Assembly: GCA_030613705.1 (NCBI GenBank)
Contig: JAUWLJ010000183.1
Coordinates: 1-5,306, forward strand
Source of the DNA: Chloroflexota bacterium
Lineage (GTDB): Bacteria > Chloroflexota > Anaerolineae > Anaerolineales > UBA4823
Reading direction: 5' to 3'
DNA: 5,306 nt
The position numbers and the translations under genes were made by a program. Positions 1-5,306 of this stretch are shown here, in pieces. The notes beneath the pieces were generated by a model. It searched no databases. It was not told the DNA's origin and worked only from the letters and a program-made list of their open reading frames with translations. Numbering within the stretch: position 1 is the first letter of the stretch; every line of letters begins with the position of its first letter.

Positions 1-161
1 CTTCCAGGAGTGGGAACTAAATGGTTCATCTCAATAATAATCATCAAAAGTGAACCTGTAGCCTAGGGCCTTGTGCCCGTCATCTTGAGCCTAAACGCCC
101 ACAAGGGGCTAAGCTACAAGGTACAAAGAATTATGAGATAAACCACTAAATACGCTTCCAG
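1..161. repeat. Nested imperfect palindrome bracketed by a 7-bp direct repeat (candidate MITE/foldback element)
   Basis: This non-coding stretch lies beyond the 3' end of folP. An outer inverted repeat pairs 22-33 (TGGTTCATCTCA) with 134-145 (TGAGATAAACCA), 11 of 12 positions. Inside it, 58-79 pairs with 96-117 around a 16-nt centre. The arms are separated by 20-24 unpaired nt on the left and about 11 on the right. CTTCCAG occurs in direct orientation at 1-7 and 155-161, just outside the arms, as a target-site duplication would. No reading frame or transposase is present. This architecture suggests a non-autonomous miniature element of about 147 bp. A structured RNA is the main alternative. 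The 7-bp direct repeat could be chance, and the left boundary coincides with the window edge. The palindrome is directly visible; the mobile-element reading is inference. Confidence 0.5.
54..122. repeat. Core hairpin with two alternative folds
   Basis: In the long fold, 58-79 pairs with 96-117 at 17 of 22 positions. With A118 bulged, the stem extends through 54-57/119-122. The centre is a perfect 7-bp block, 69-75 (CCTTGTG) with 100-106 (CACAAGG). It is flanked by two symmetric mismatch pairs: G67,G68 opposite G107,G108, and C76,C77 opposite C98,C99. Each arm also folds on itself: 66-69 GGGC with 75-78 GCCC, and 97-100 GCCC with 106-109 GGGC. The resulting 5-nt loops, CTTGT and ACAAG, are exact complements. 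No T-run follows on either strand, so it is not a standard intrinsic terminator, although it lies about 85-150 nt past the folP stop and could end or stabilise that transcript. Confidence 0.65.
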
Positions 162-203
162 ATAATCTAACAATATTAAGATCAAAATATCATGAATTAA
201 TTA

Positions 204-1112
204 TCAGCGGATTATCGCATCCGTCATCCTGGCAACCTGGCTCATGAATTCCACATCATGTACCCGGACGATATCTGCACCGCGGACAATCCCAACCGCA
301 ACCGCCGCGGCAGTCCCTGCGAGACGTTGATCCGGGGGAAGATCAAGTGTAAATCCAATAAATGATTTTCGTGATGGTCCATATAAAATCGGATATCCTA
401 ACCCACGAATTTCTGGAAGCAAATTGATCAAATCCAGGTTTTGTTCGACCGTTTTTCCAAAACCGATCCCGGGGTCTAGGATAATCATGCCATTCGGGAT
501 TCCAGCTGTCCTAGCCAGGTCAACGCTGTCCTTCAGTTCACGTTTGATATCTTCGAGCAAATCGTCATACGGAATCCCAACATATCGCCCTCCCAATCTT
601 TCTATGATATCTGCATGAGCCCATGAACTCCTGTTATGCATCAATATTACTGGTGCTCCATAATCAGCGATGGTCGCAGCCATCTCGGGGTCAGCATTCA
701 GTCCCCAGACATCATTGACCATATGAGCTCCAGCTTCCAATGCTGCCCGGGCAACTTGATGTTTATATGTGTCCACGGATATCGGCACATTGAATTCCCC
801 AACTAATGCTTCTATGACAGGGATAACACGGCTCAGTTCTCCATCGACATCCACCAAAGAAGCTCCTGGACGAGTGCTTTCTCCCCCCACATCCAAAATG
901 TCAGCACCTGCTTCAACAAATCTCTGAGCCTGCTCTAATGCTGCATCAATTAAATATGCAGCTTCAAATTGTTCATTCTTCCCTCCCGAATCTGAGATTA
1001 AACCATCACCAGAAAAGCTATCCGGTGTCAGATTCAGGATGCCCATTAAATAGGTGCGCAGACCCCATTCGAATAAATGGTCTCCGATCACCAATTCGTT
1101 GCTATGCAACAT
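204..1112 (-). CDS. folP: Dihydropteroate synthase (DHPS)
   Basis: The enzyme condenses 6-hydroxymethyl-7,8-dihydropterin pyrophosphate with p-aminobenzoate to give 7,8-dihydropteroate. It is cytoplasmic and the target of sulfonamides. The 302 residues form one TIM-barrel domain. Visible DHPS motifs are MGILNLTPDSFS (23-34, N27), DVGGESTRPG (74-83), SVDTYK (112-117, D114), ND (133-134), DPGIGFGK (213-220, D213), GPSRKSFIG (245-253, R248/K249) and RVHDV (283-287). The length is slightly above the usual 270-285. The excess is partly in loop 1, where 36 residues separate DSFSGDG from DVGGEST against 23 in the E. coli protein as I recall it. The ATG is supported by Shine-Dalgarno GAGGTGAT, 8 nt upstream. 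It is last in the thiolase-folK-STAS-folP series, 56 nt after the STAS-like gene. All key residues appear intact, so function is likely. Confidence 0.97.
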   Translation of the reverse strand: MLHSNELVIGDHLFEWGLRTYLMGILNLTPDSFSGDGLISDSGGKNEQFEAAYLIDAALEQAQRFVEAGADILDVGGESTRPGASLVDVDGELSRVIPVIEALVGEFNVPISVDTYKHQVARAALEAGAHMVNDVWGLNADPEMAATIADYGAPVILMHNRSSWAHADIIERLGGRYVGIPYDDLLEDIKRELKDSVDLARTAGIPNGMIILDPGIGFGKTVEQNLDLINLLPEIRGLGYPILYGPSRKSFIGFTLDLPPDQRLAGTAAAVAVGIVRGADIVRVHDVEFMSQVARMTDAIIR

Positions 1113-1120
1113 GAATCAAT

Positions 1121-1146
1121 ATCACCTCAATCATTAATCGATTGAG
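1121..1146 (-). promoter_or_regulatory. folP ribosome binding site within a small hairpin
   Basis: On the minus strand, GAGGTGAT (1128-1121) is a near-perfect complement of the 16S 3' end, 8 nt before the folP ATG. Immediately upstream, CTCAATC (1146-1140) can pair with GATTGAG (1132-1126) across a 7-nt loop. This would sequester the GAG of the Shine-Dalgarno. The ribosome binding site is clear. The stem is only 7 bp and AT-rich, so any regulatory role is weakly supported. Confidence 0.6.
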
Positions 1147-1168
1147 ATTTACCATCAATGGATTTGAA

Positions 1169-1594
1169 TCACACGATTAAAGTCAAGGGGCGATCTAACC
1201 AGGCCTCTGATTCCTTAATATCCGTAAATACTTTGAGTTCAACTCCACCAGGGGTGGTCGAGGATGGAATTTTTCCAATCGCCTGGCTTACCTCATCATT
1301 TTTCACCCCGCCCGCCAGACGAATATTACGTGCCGAGGGATCTGAATTGACCTCAATTGCATAATCAATTGCTTCCTTTGTGATCTCTTGGACTTCACGT
1401 AAATCATAAAGGTTCGTGGTCAACCGGTCGGATTCCATTAAATGTTCACTGGCGAACTCATGCCAGTGAACCAGCGTTTCATGGGACAGATCGGTGAAAG
1501 TGTAATGCATGCCACCATCAGGGCGTCGAATGACAGAGTACCCGATACCTGGGACTGGTTCCCAGTTGAGTGGTTTTACGCTTTCTTGGGTCAT
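1169..1594 (-). CDS. SpoIIAA/STAS-like small protein of unknown function
   Basis: This 141-residue soluble protein has no signal peptide or membrane segment. The pattern alternates strand and helix: likely strands near 18-24, 28-34, 58-65, 88-95 and 118-124, and helices near 37-54, 70-83, 98-108 and 126-133. This fits the SpoIIAA/STAS alpha/beta fold. The segment LYDLREVQEIT (62-72) lines up with the STAS core 'DLS..xxIDSSG', but the phosphorylatable serine position carries Lys73/Glu74. Classical anti-sigma-antagonist phosphorylation is therefore unlikely. The late segment KVFTDIKESEAWL (121-133) resembles the C-terminal strand-helix of SpoIIAA-like proteins. The ATG at 1594 is chosen because AGGAGGTG lies 5 nt upstream. 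A GTG at 1642 would add 16 residues and overlap folK without such a site. It sits between folK and folP. The fold assignment is moderately sure; the role is unknown. Confidence 0.6.
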   Translation of the reverse strand: MTQESVKPLNWEPVPGIGYSVIRRPDGGMHYTFTDLSHETLVHWHEFASEHLMESDRLTTNLYDLREVQEITKEAIDYAIEVNSDPSARNIRLAGGVKNDEVSQAIGKIPSSTTPGGVELKVFTDIKESEAWLDRPLTLIV

Positions 1595-1599
1595 GAGAA

Positions 1600-1607
1600 C
1601 ACCTCCT
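1600..1607 (-). promoter_or_regulatory. Strong Shine-Dalgarno deciding the start of the STAS-like gene
   Basis: Minus-strand AGGAGGTG lies 5 nt before the ATG at 1594-1592. It is the strongest ribosome binding site in this gene cluster. It argues for the internal ATG over the upstream in-frame GTG at 1642, and suggests efficient translation independent of folK. Confidence 0.85.
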
Positions 1608-1634
1608 GTTCTATTTAAGTTAATTCTACCAAAT

Positions 1635-2138
1635 TTACTCACTCATTTCACCGCATCCGTCTGGAGAGACCTGAATAATTCCACCAGTTTCCACTTTGGA
1701 GAGCAAATTCGAGACACTATCTCCAAGTATAGGGTGCCGGAAATCCGGAACTAGATCAGCTAAGGGCATCAACACAAATCCGCGCTCTGCCAAGCGAGGA
1801 TGGGGGATGATCAACGGAGGGTAATCAATCACCTCGCGATCGTAAAAAATTATGTCCAGATCGATTAACCGCGGCCCAAATCGAAATGTCTCCTGCCGAC
1901 CGAGCTGCACCTCGATTTTCTTCATACACTCCAGCAACGCGACTGGGGAAAGATCCGTCTCAGCTTCTACGACTTGATTTAAAAACTGGGGTTGGTCTGA
2001 ATAACCCCAAGGTGGGGTTTCATACACAGGGGAGCAATTCAGGGTATGGACTTCAGGTTCCAAAGCCTCAATCGCGGCTTGTAAATTTGCAGCCCGGTCA
2101 CCCAAGTTCGATCCCAAGGCTATGAATACGAGGTGCAT
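1635..2138 (-). CDS. folK: 2-amino-4-hydroxy-6-hydroxymethyldihydropteridine pyrophosphokinase (HPPK)
   Basis: The enzyme transfers pyrophosphate from ATP to 6-hydroxymethyl-7,8-dihydropterin, producing the substrate of FolP. At 167 residues it has the usual length for a stand-alone HPPK. Family landmarks are ALGSNLGDR (7-15), SPVYETPPWG (36-45), FLNQVVEAET (52-61), the signature RFGPRLIDLDIIFYD (86-100) with metal-binding D93 and D95, and HPRLAERGFVLMPLADL (113-129). F87 occupies the position that is Trp in the E. coli RWGPR motif, a conservative change. The ATG lies 3 nt after the thiolase TAG. A GAGAGG ribosome binding site falls inside the thiolase 3' end, about 9 nt from the start. This tight packing implies co-transcription and probable translational coupling. 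Identification is secure. Confidence 0.96.
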   Translation of the reverse strand: MHLVFIALGSNLGDRAANLQAAIEALEPEVHTLNCSPVYETPPWGYSDQPQFLNQVVEAETDLSPVALLECMKKIEVQLGRQETFRFGPRLIDLDIIFYDREVIDYPPLIIPHPRLAERGFVLMPLADLVPDFRHPILGDSVSNLLSKVETGGIIQVSPDGCGEMSE

Positions 2139-2141
2139 ACC

Positions 2142-3278
2142 CTATAACCTCTCGATGATAGTTGCTGTCGCCATTCCATGACCGATACACATGGTCTGCA
2201 ATCCGAACCTGCCACCGGTGCGTTCCAATTCATTAAGCAATTTAACCATCAAGATCGCACCAGTCGCACCGAGAGGATGACCAAGTGCGATGGCGCCTCC
2301 ATTTGGATTGACTCGCCGCATATCTACGGTCAGTTCCTGCTCCCATGCCAGCACGACAGATGCAAAAGCCTCATTAATTTCAATCACATCCATATCAGCC
2401 AGATCTAATCCGCTGCGCTCTAAAACCTTTCTTGTGGCCGGGATGGGACCGTCTAACATCAAGACAGGATCGGAACCAATGACTACCCGGGCTGCAATTC
2501 GAGCCCGGGGGATCAGGTTGTAACGTCCGATTATTTTTGGAGAGGCGATAACCAATGCTGCTGCCGCATCGCTGACCTGGCTGGAATTGCCTGCGGTGAC
2601 CACGCCATCTGGTTTGAAGACCGGTTTTAAGGTGCGCATCTTCTCCCTGTCTGGTGGAATGCGAACACCTTCATCTTTGTCAACAATTTCATCACCCCCA
2701 GGTGGGATAACAGGAATGATCTGACTTTCAAAGTATCCCTTTTCAATCGCTTTCATCGCTCGCCAATGACTCTGGTAGGCATAATCATCTAAAGAATCTC
2801 TTTCAATGGCCCATTTTTCTGCCATCATTTCAGCGCTGATCCCCTGGTGAACCATATCATAAGGAAAATCTTCCGGCCATTGTTCGGGCCAATCAGAACC
2901 GATCGGTTGGTGCGACATCATTTCGGTTCCACCCGCGAGCACCAGGTCTGCATCCCCGGACAAGATCGCTTGAGCTGCAAAGTGCACTGCCTGCTGCCCG
3001 GAACCACACATGCGGTTAAGCGAAACTGCTGGTACACTAAATGGAAATCCTGCATTGAGGACCGATAAGCGGGCTATATTCGCCCCTTGATCACCGATCT
3101 GGGTGACACAGCCCCAGATCACGTCATCGACAATCCCTGGTTCAACTCCAGCCCTGTCAAGCGCAGCAGCCATCACTATCGTCCCGATAGCAACGGGATT
3201 AAATCCAGCCAGTGAACCGTCAGGTTTGCCTACCCCGACTGGCGTACGTACTGCAGAAAGAATAAAAGCTTCGGACAT
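2142..3278 (-). CDS. Thiolase (acetyl-CoA C-acyltransferase / 3-ketoacyl-CoA thiolase)
   Basis: The enzyme catalyses reversible thiolytic cleavage of 3-ketoacyl-CoA, or condensation of acyl-CoAs, in the cytoplasm. The 378 residues cover both thiolase halves. NRMCGSGQQAVHFA (88-101) carries nucleophile C91, GGTEMMSHQP lies at 116-125, and NEAFASV (302-308) follows. NPNGGAIALGHPLGATG (324-340) carries H334, and MCIGHGMATATIIE (363-376) carries the second cysteine C364. The GHPLGATG wording is closer to degradative FadA-type thiolases than to biosynthetic PhaA (GHPIGASG), but substrate chain length cannot be read from sequence. The usual C-x-G-G-G-x-G is C-I-G-H-G-M-A here; the first Gly after Cys-x is kept. 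The start gives the canonical MSEAFILSAVRTPVG N-terminus, though no well-spaced Shine-Dalgarno precedes it. It is the first gene of the minus-strand series, 3 nt ahead of folK, without an obvious metabolic connection to folate. Confidence 0.93.
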   Translation of the reverse strand: MSEAFILSAVRTPVGVGKPDGSLAGFNPVAIGTIVMAAALDRAGVEPGIVDDVIWGCVTQIGDQGANIARLSVLNAGFPFSVPAVSLNRMCGSGQQAVHFAAQAILSGDADLVLAGGTEMMSHQPIGSDWPEQWPEDFPYDMVHQGISAEMMAEKWAIERDSLDDYAYQSHWRAMKAIEKGYFESQIIPVIPPGGDEIVDKDEGVRIPPDREKMRTLKPVFKPDGVVTAGNSSQVSDAAAALVIASPKIIGRYNLIPRARIAARVVIGSDPVLMLDGPIPATRKVLERSGLDLADMDVIEINEAFASVVLAWEQELTVDMRRVNPNGGAIALGHPLGATGAILMVKLLNELERTGGRFGLQTMCIGHGMATATIIERL

Positions 3279-3334
3279 GCCTTAAATTTACCACGAACTT
3301 GCAGAAATCACCCTCGAGCTGTTGGAAATCCCGG

Positions 3335-3363
3335 TTGTCAAAAAAAGTCCCTGCGGCTAAAAT
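3335..3363 (+). promoter_or_regulatory. Sigma70-type promoter for the GH1 gene
   Basis: TTGTCA (3335-3340, 5/6 to TTGACA) and TAAAAT (3358-3363, 5/6 to TATAAT) are separated by exactly 17 nt. Transcription would begin near 3370, giving a leader of about 35 nt before the ATG at 3405. The -35 overlaps a perfect minus-strand TTGACA (3341-3336) that points towards the thiolase, but I see no convincing -10 at 15-18 nt spacing on that side. Confidence 0.6.
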
Positions 3364-3394
3364 TAACCAGGTTTTCCCAAATTTTTCCGAAAAT

Positions 3395-3398
3395 GGAG
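3395..3398 (+). promoter_or_regulatory. Shine-Dalgarno deciding the GH1 start
   Basis: GGAG ends 6 nt before the ATG at 3405. The alternative in-frame ATG at 3393 is preceded only by T/A-rich sequence and would place the GGAG inside the coding region. The start at 3405 is therefore preferred. Confidence 0.7.
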
Positions 3399-3404
3399 TA
3401 CAAA

Positions 3405-4736
3405 ATGCCAACAGCCACATTTCATTTCCCGCGTGGTTTTCTCTGGGGTACTGCCACTTCCTCACACCAGGTGGAGGGCAATAATAAGAACAATAACTTC
3501 TGGGCATGGGAACAGCAGCCTGAGCGGATAATTGATGGCCATAAATCTGGTCTGGCTTGTGATTGGTGGGGGGGACGCTGGCGAGAAGACTTCGAGCGGA
3601 TTGTGGAAGGCGGTCAGAACGCCCATCGTTTATCCATCGAGTGGAGCCGTGTTCAACCCGCTCCAGATCGATGGGATGAAGATGCGCTGGATCATTATCG
3701 GCAGATGCTGCAGCGGCTTCATCAGCTCGATATAACACCCATGGTCACCTTGCATCACTTTTGTGATCCTGTCTGGGTAAGTGAATTGGGTGGTTGGGAA
3801 AATGAAGCTATTGTCAAGTTATTTGAAGCCTACGTGGGGAAGACTGTCGAAGCACTCTCCGAATACACAAATCTTTGGATCACGATCAATGAACCGAACG
3901 TTTTGGTAGTGTTCGCCTATTTATTCGGTTTATTCCCCCCAGGTAAAAAGGACATAAGATCCGTTGGGAAGGTTTATACAAATCTAGTGAAAGCTCACAG
4001 TGCAGCCTATCACATTATCCACCGACTGCAGCCGACTGCGCGAGTTGGATATGCAATAAATTATCGCAGTGCCAAACCAGCTGTACCGTGGAATCCTTTG
4101 GATAGATTTATAGTTGGCTTAACATCGACTGCCTTCAACAACGCTTTTCCGAGAGCGATAAATGATGGAGTCTTACGACTTTTTTTGACCCGCAAACGGA
4201 TACCGGAAGCGAAAGGCACCCAGGATTTTCTAGGCTTGAATTATTACACCCGGGAGTATGTGGCTTTCAGCCTGCTCCAGCCAAAGAATCTCTTCATGCA
4301 CCAATATTTCAAGCCGCAAGCCGAATTAAGCACCACCGGTTTTATAGCCAACGAGCCAGAGGGTATGTTCGAAGCGTTGAAATGGGGATTGCAGTTCAAG
4401 ATCCCGATCATTGTTACTGAAAATGGGATTGAGGATGGTGATGATCGGATCCGACCCAGCTATCTTATCCAGCATCTGCACCAGATTTGGAGAGGCATAA
4501 ACTTCAACTGGCCGATTAAGGGATATTTCCACTGGACACTGGTTGATAACTTCGAATGGGAGCGCGGTTGGACCCAGCGATTCGGACTGTGGGAGTTGGA
4601 CATTGAAACCCAGGCCCGGCGGAAACGTCCCAGTGCTGACCTATTCTCTGCCATATGCACAGGTAATAAAATTTCATCTGATATGGTTCAGCAGTACGCG
4701 CCCCAAATCTACGATCGCATGTTCCCAGGTCCATGA
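3405..4736 (+). CDS. Glycoside hydrolase family 1 beta-glycosidase (probable beta-glucosidase)
   Basis: This retaining GH1 enzyme hydrolyses terminal non-reducing beta-linked glucose, galactose or fucose from small glycosides. With no signal peptide it should be cytoplasmic. The 443-residue TIM barrel has near-normal GH1 length. Numbering from the chosen Met, the N-terminal signature FPRGFLWGTATSSHQVEG (8-25) carries sugar-binding Q22. HRLSIEWSR (74-82) and LHHF (116-119) follow. The acid/base Glu163 lies in TINEPN (160-165), then NYYTRE (279-284). Nucleophile Glu339 lies in VTENG (337-341), and the -1/aglycone pocket HWTLVDNFEW is at 376-385. The segment before GTQDFLGLNYY is shorter than in clostridial BglA types. 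Substrate preference cannot be deduced. A sigma70-like promoter and GGAG site precede it. The stop overlaps the next gene's ATG, implying one transcript. An upstream ATG at 3393 would give 447 residues. Confidence 0.93.
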   Translation: MPTATFHFPRGFLWGTATSSHQVEGNNKNNNFWAWEQQPERIIDGHKSGLACDWWGGRWREDFERIVEGGQNAHRLSIEWSRVQPAPDRWDEDALDHYRQMLQRLHQLDITPMVTLHHFCDPVWVSELGGWENEAIVKLFEAYVGKTVEALSEYTNLWITINEPNVLVVFAYLFGLFPPGKKDIRSVGKVYTNLVKAHSAAYHIIHRLQPTARVGYAINYRSAKPAVPWNPLDRFIVGLTSTAFNNAFPRAINDGVLRLFLTRKRIPEAKGTQDFLGLNYYTREYVAFSLLQPKNLFMHQYFKPQAELSTTGFIANEPEGMFEALKWGLQFKIPIIVTENGIEDGDDRIRPSYLIQHLHQIWRGINFNWPIKGYFHWTLVDNFEWERGWTQRFGLWELDIETQARRKRPSADLFSAICTGNKISSDMVQQYAPQIYDRMFPGP

Positions 4737-5306
4737 ACACTCACCTTCCCCCTTATTTCAAAGGGCTAAACTATCCCATCGTGTGCCGGCCAGCACTGCC
4801 TCTCGACACTCCAGGTATGATCGACTTGACCCGCCACATCTGGGAAGGAGATGATTATGTACCTGAGGTATGGGCGGAGTGGATGGTTGATCCAGAGGGG
4901 ATATTAGCTGTCGCCGAATCTGGAGGGGTTGTTGCCGGATTCGGTAAGCTCACCAGGTTGTCTCTATCAGATTGGTGGTTGGAAGGGCTGCGAGTTCACC
5001 CTGATTTCGAGGGACGCGGTGTCGCCACCCGTTTGAACGATTACCTGCTCGACTATTGGCAGCGGACTGGATCAGGTGTTATCCGTCTGGCAACATCCTC
5101 TTCTCGTGAGCCGGTGGTACATCTCTCGAGAGTAAAGGGATTTCAAATAATTGGAGAATACTCGATCTTCAAGGCTCCAATAACAAATCAGGTTTCAAAG
5201 GATGCAGCCAAGCGCTTATTTCAACCATTAAATGCAGACCAGGTGCCTGGGGCAATAGAATGGTTAAGCAAACCAAAGGTAGATCGAGTGCCATTTGGGT
5301 TGATAG
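4733..5306 (+). CDS. GNAT-family N-acetyltransferase, 3' end outside the window
   Basis: The open frame runs 191 residues to the window edge without a stop. Residues 17-150 fit a GNAT acetyl-CoA-dependent N-acetyltransferase: strand 57-63 (ILAVAES), strand 66-74, then motif A LEGLRVHPDFEGRGVATRL (83-101), strand 115-121 and KGFQIIGEY (135-143). In the pyrophosphate loop R/Q-x-x-G-x-G/A, G96 and A98 are present but E93 replaces the Arg/Gln. Residues beyond about 150 continue past a single GNAT domain, suggesting an extended or two-domain protein. The ATG overlaps the GH1 TGA (ATGA), with a weak AGGT upstream, so translation is probably coupled to GH1. The acceptor substrate is unknown. It could act on a small amine or a ribosomal or cell-wall substrate, and nothing visible decides between these. 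Confidence 0.85.
   Translation, partial: MNTHLPPYFKGLNYPIVCRPALPLDTPGMIDLTRHIWEGDDYVPEVWAEWMVDPEGILAVAESGGVVAGFGKLTRLSLSDWWLEGLRVHPDFEGRGVATRLNDYLLDYWQRTGSGVIRLATSSSREPVVHLSRVKGFQIIGEYSIFKAPITNQVSKDAAKRLFQPLNADQVPGAIEWLSKPKVDRVPFGLI

Noticed and set aside
54..122. Rho-independent terminator
   Set aside because: There is no uninterrupted T-run after the stem on either strand, and the stem has a 16-nt loop with several mismatches.
54..122. Integron attC site
   Set aside because: No GTTRRRY / RYYYAAC core pair is placed at the palindrome ends, and no gene cassette adjoins it.
1169..1594. Divergent FolB (dihydroneopterin aldolase)
   Set aside because: The position and size are suggestive, but the strand-helix pattern and the YDLREVQ and FTDIKESEAWL segments fit SpoIIAA/STAS-like proteins. 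I see no FolB catalytic motif.
1595..1642. Upstream GTG start for the STAS-like gene, overlapping folK by 8 nt
   Set aside because: It has no good Shine-Dalgarno, while AGGAGGTG directly precedes the ATG at 1594. The extra 16 residues do not fit the fold.
3313..3341. Complete leftward sigma70 promoter using TTGACA at 3341-3336
   Set aside because: At 15-18 nt spacing the -10 position reads CTCGAG-like GC-rich sequence, so only the -35 half is supported.
3393..3404. Upstream ATG for GH1
   Set aside because: The preceding sequence lacks a ribosome binding site, and the GGAG between the two ATGs is ideally spaced for the one at 3405.
3220..3738. 172-residue minus-strand open frame
   Set aside because: It overlaps the well-supported GH1 gene and the thiolase start, has low-complexity antisense-like composition and shows no recognisable domain. 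It is a shadow of GH1.
4543..4854. 103-residue plus-strand open frame
   Set aside because: It lies in another frame across the end of GH1 and the start of the GNAT gene, both of which have clear family motifs.

Overview
The window most resembles a mid-GC bacterial chromosome, and the protein styles suggest Chloroflexota (Anaerolineae-like). Three things point that way: a short GH1 enzyme of the SGLACDWW / PEAKGTQDFLGLNYY type, a GNAT protein extended past its acetyltransferase core, and a SpoIIAA/STAS-like small protein. This placement is inference from sequence style. No marker gene settles it.

Layout. Positions 1-203 contain no gene but do contain a large imperfect palindrome. An inner 22-nt arm pair sits inside an outer 12-nt arm pair, and the whole is bracketed by a 7-bp direct repeat (1-7 and 155-161). 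It could be a small non-autonomous mobile repeat (MITE/foldback element) or a structured RNA. Positions 204-3278 hold four tightly spaced minus-strand genes. In transcription order these are a thiolase, folK, a small SpoIIAA/STAS-like protein and folP. Positions 3279-3404 form a divergent intergenic region with a good sigma70-type promoter pointing right. Positions 3405-5306 hold a plus-strand GH1 beta-glycosidase overlapping (ATGA) a GNAT acetyltransferase that runs off the window.

How the genes work together. FolK (HPPK) and FolP (DHPS) catalyse consecutive steps of dihydrofolate synthesis: pyrophosphorylation of 6-hydroxymethyl-dihydropterin, then condensation with p-aminobenzoate. Their usual partner FolB is not in this cluster; a STAS-like protein occupies the slot between them. 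The upstream thiolase (acyl-CoA metabolism) is apparently co-transcribed, but no metabolic link to folate is evident. The GH1 enzyme is a probable cytoplasmic beta-glycosidase, likely translationally coupled to the acetyltransferase.

Nothing here is a clear new multi-gene system. The most unusual element is the nested palindrome at the left edge, followed by the STAS-like gene inside the folate cluster.
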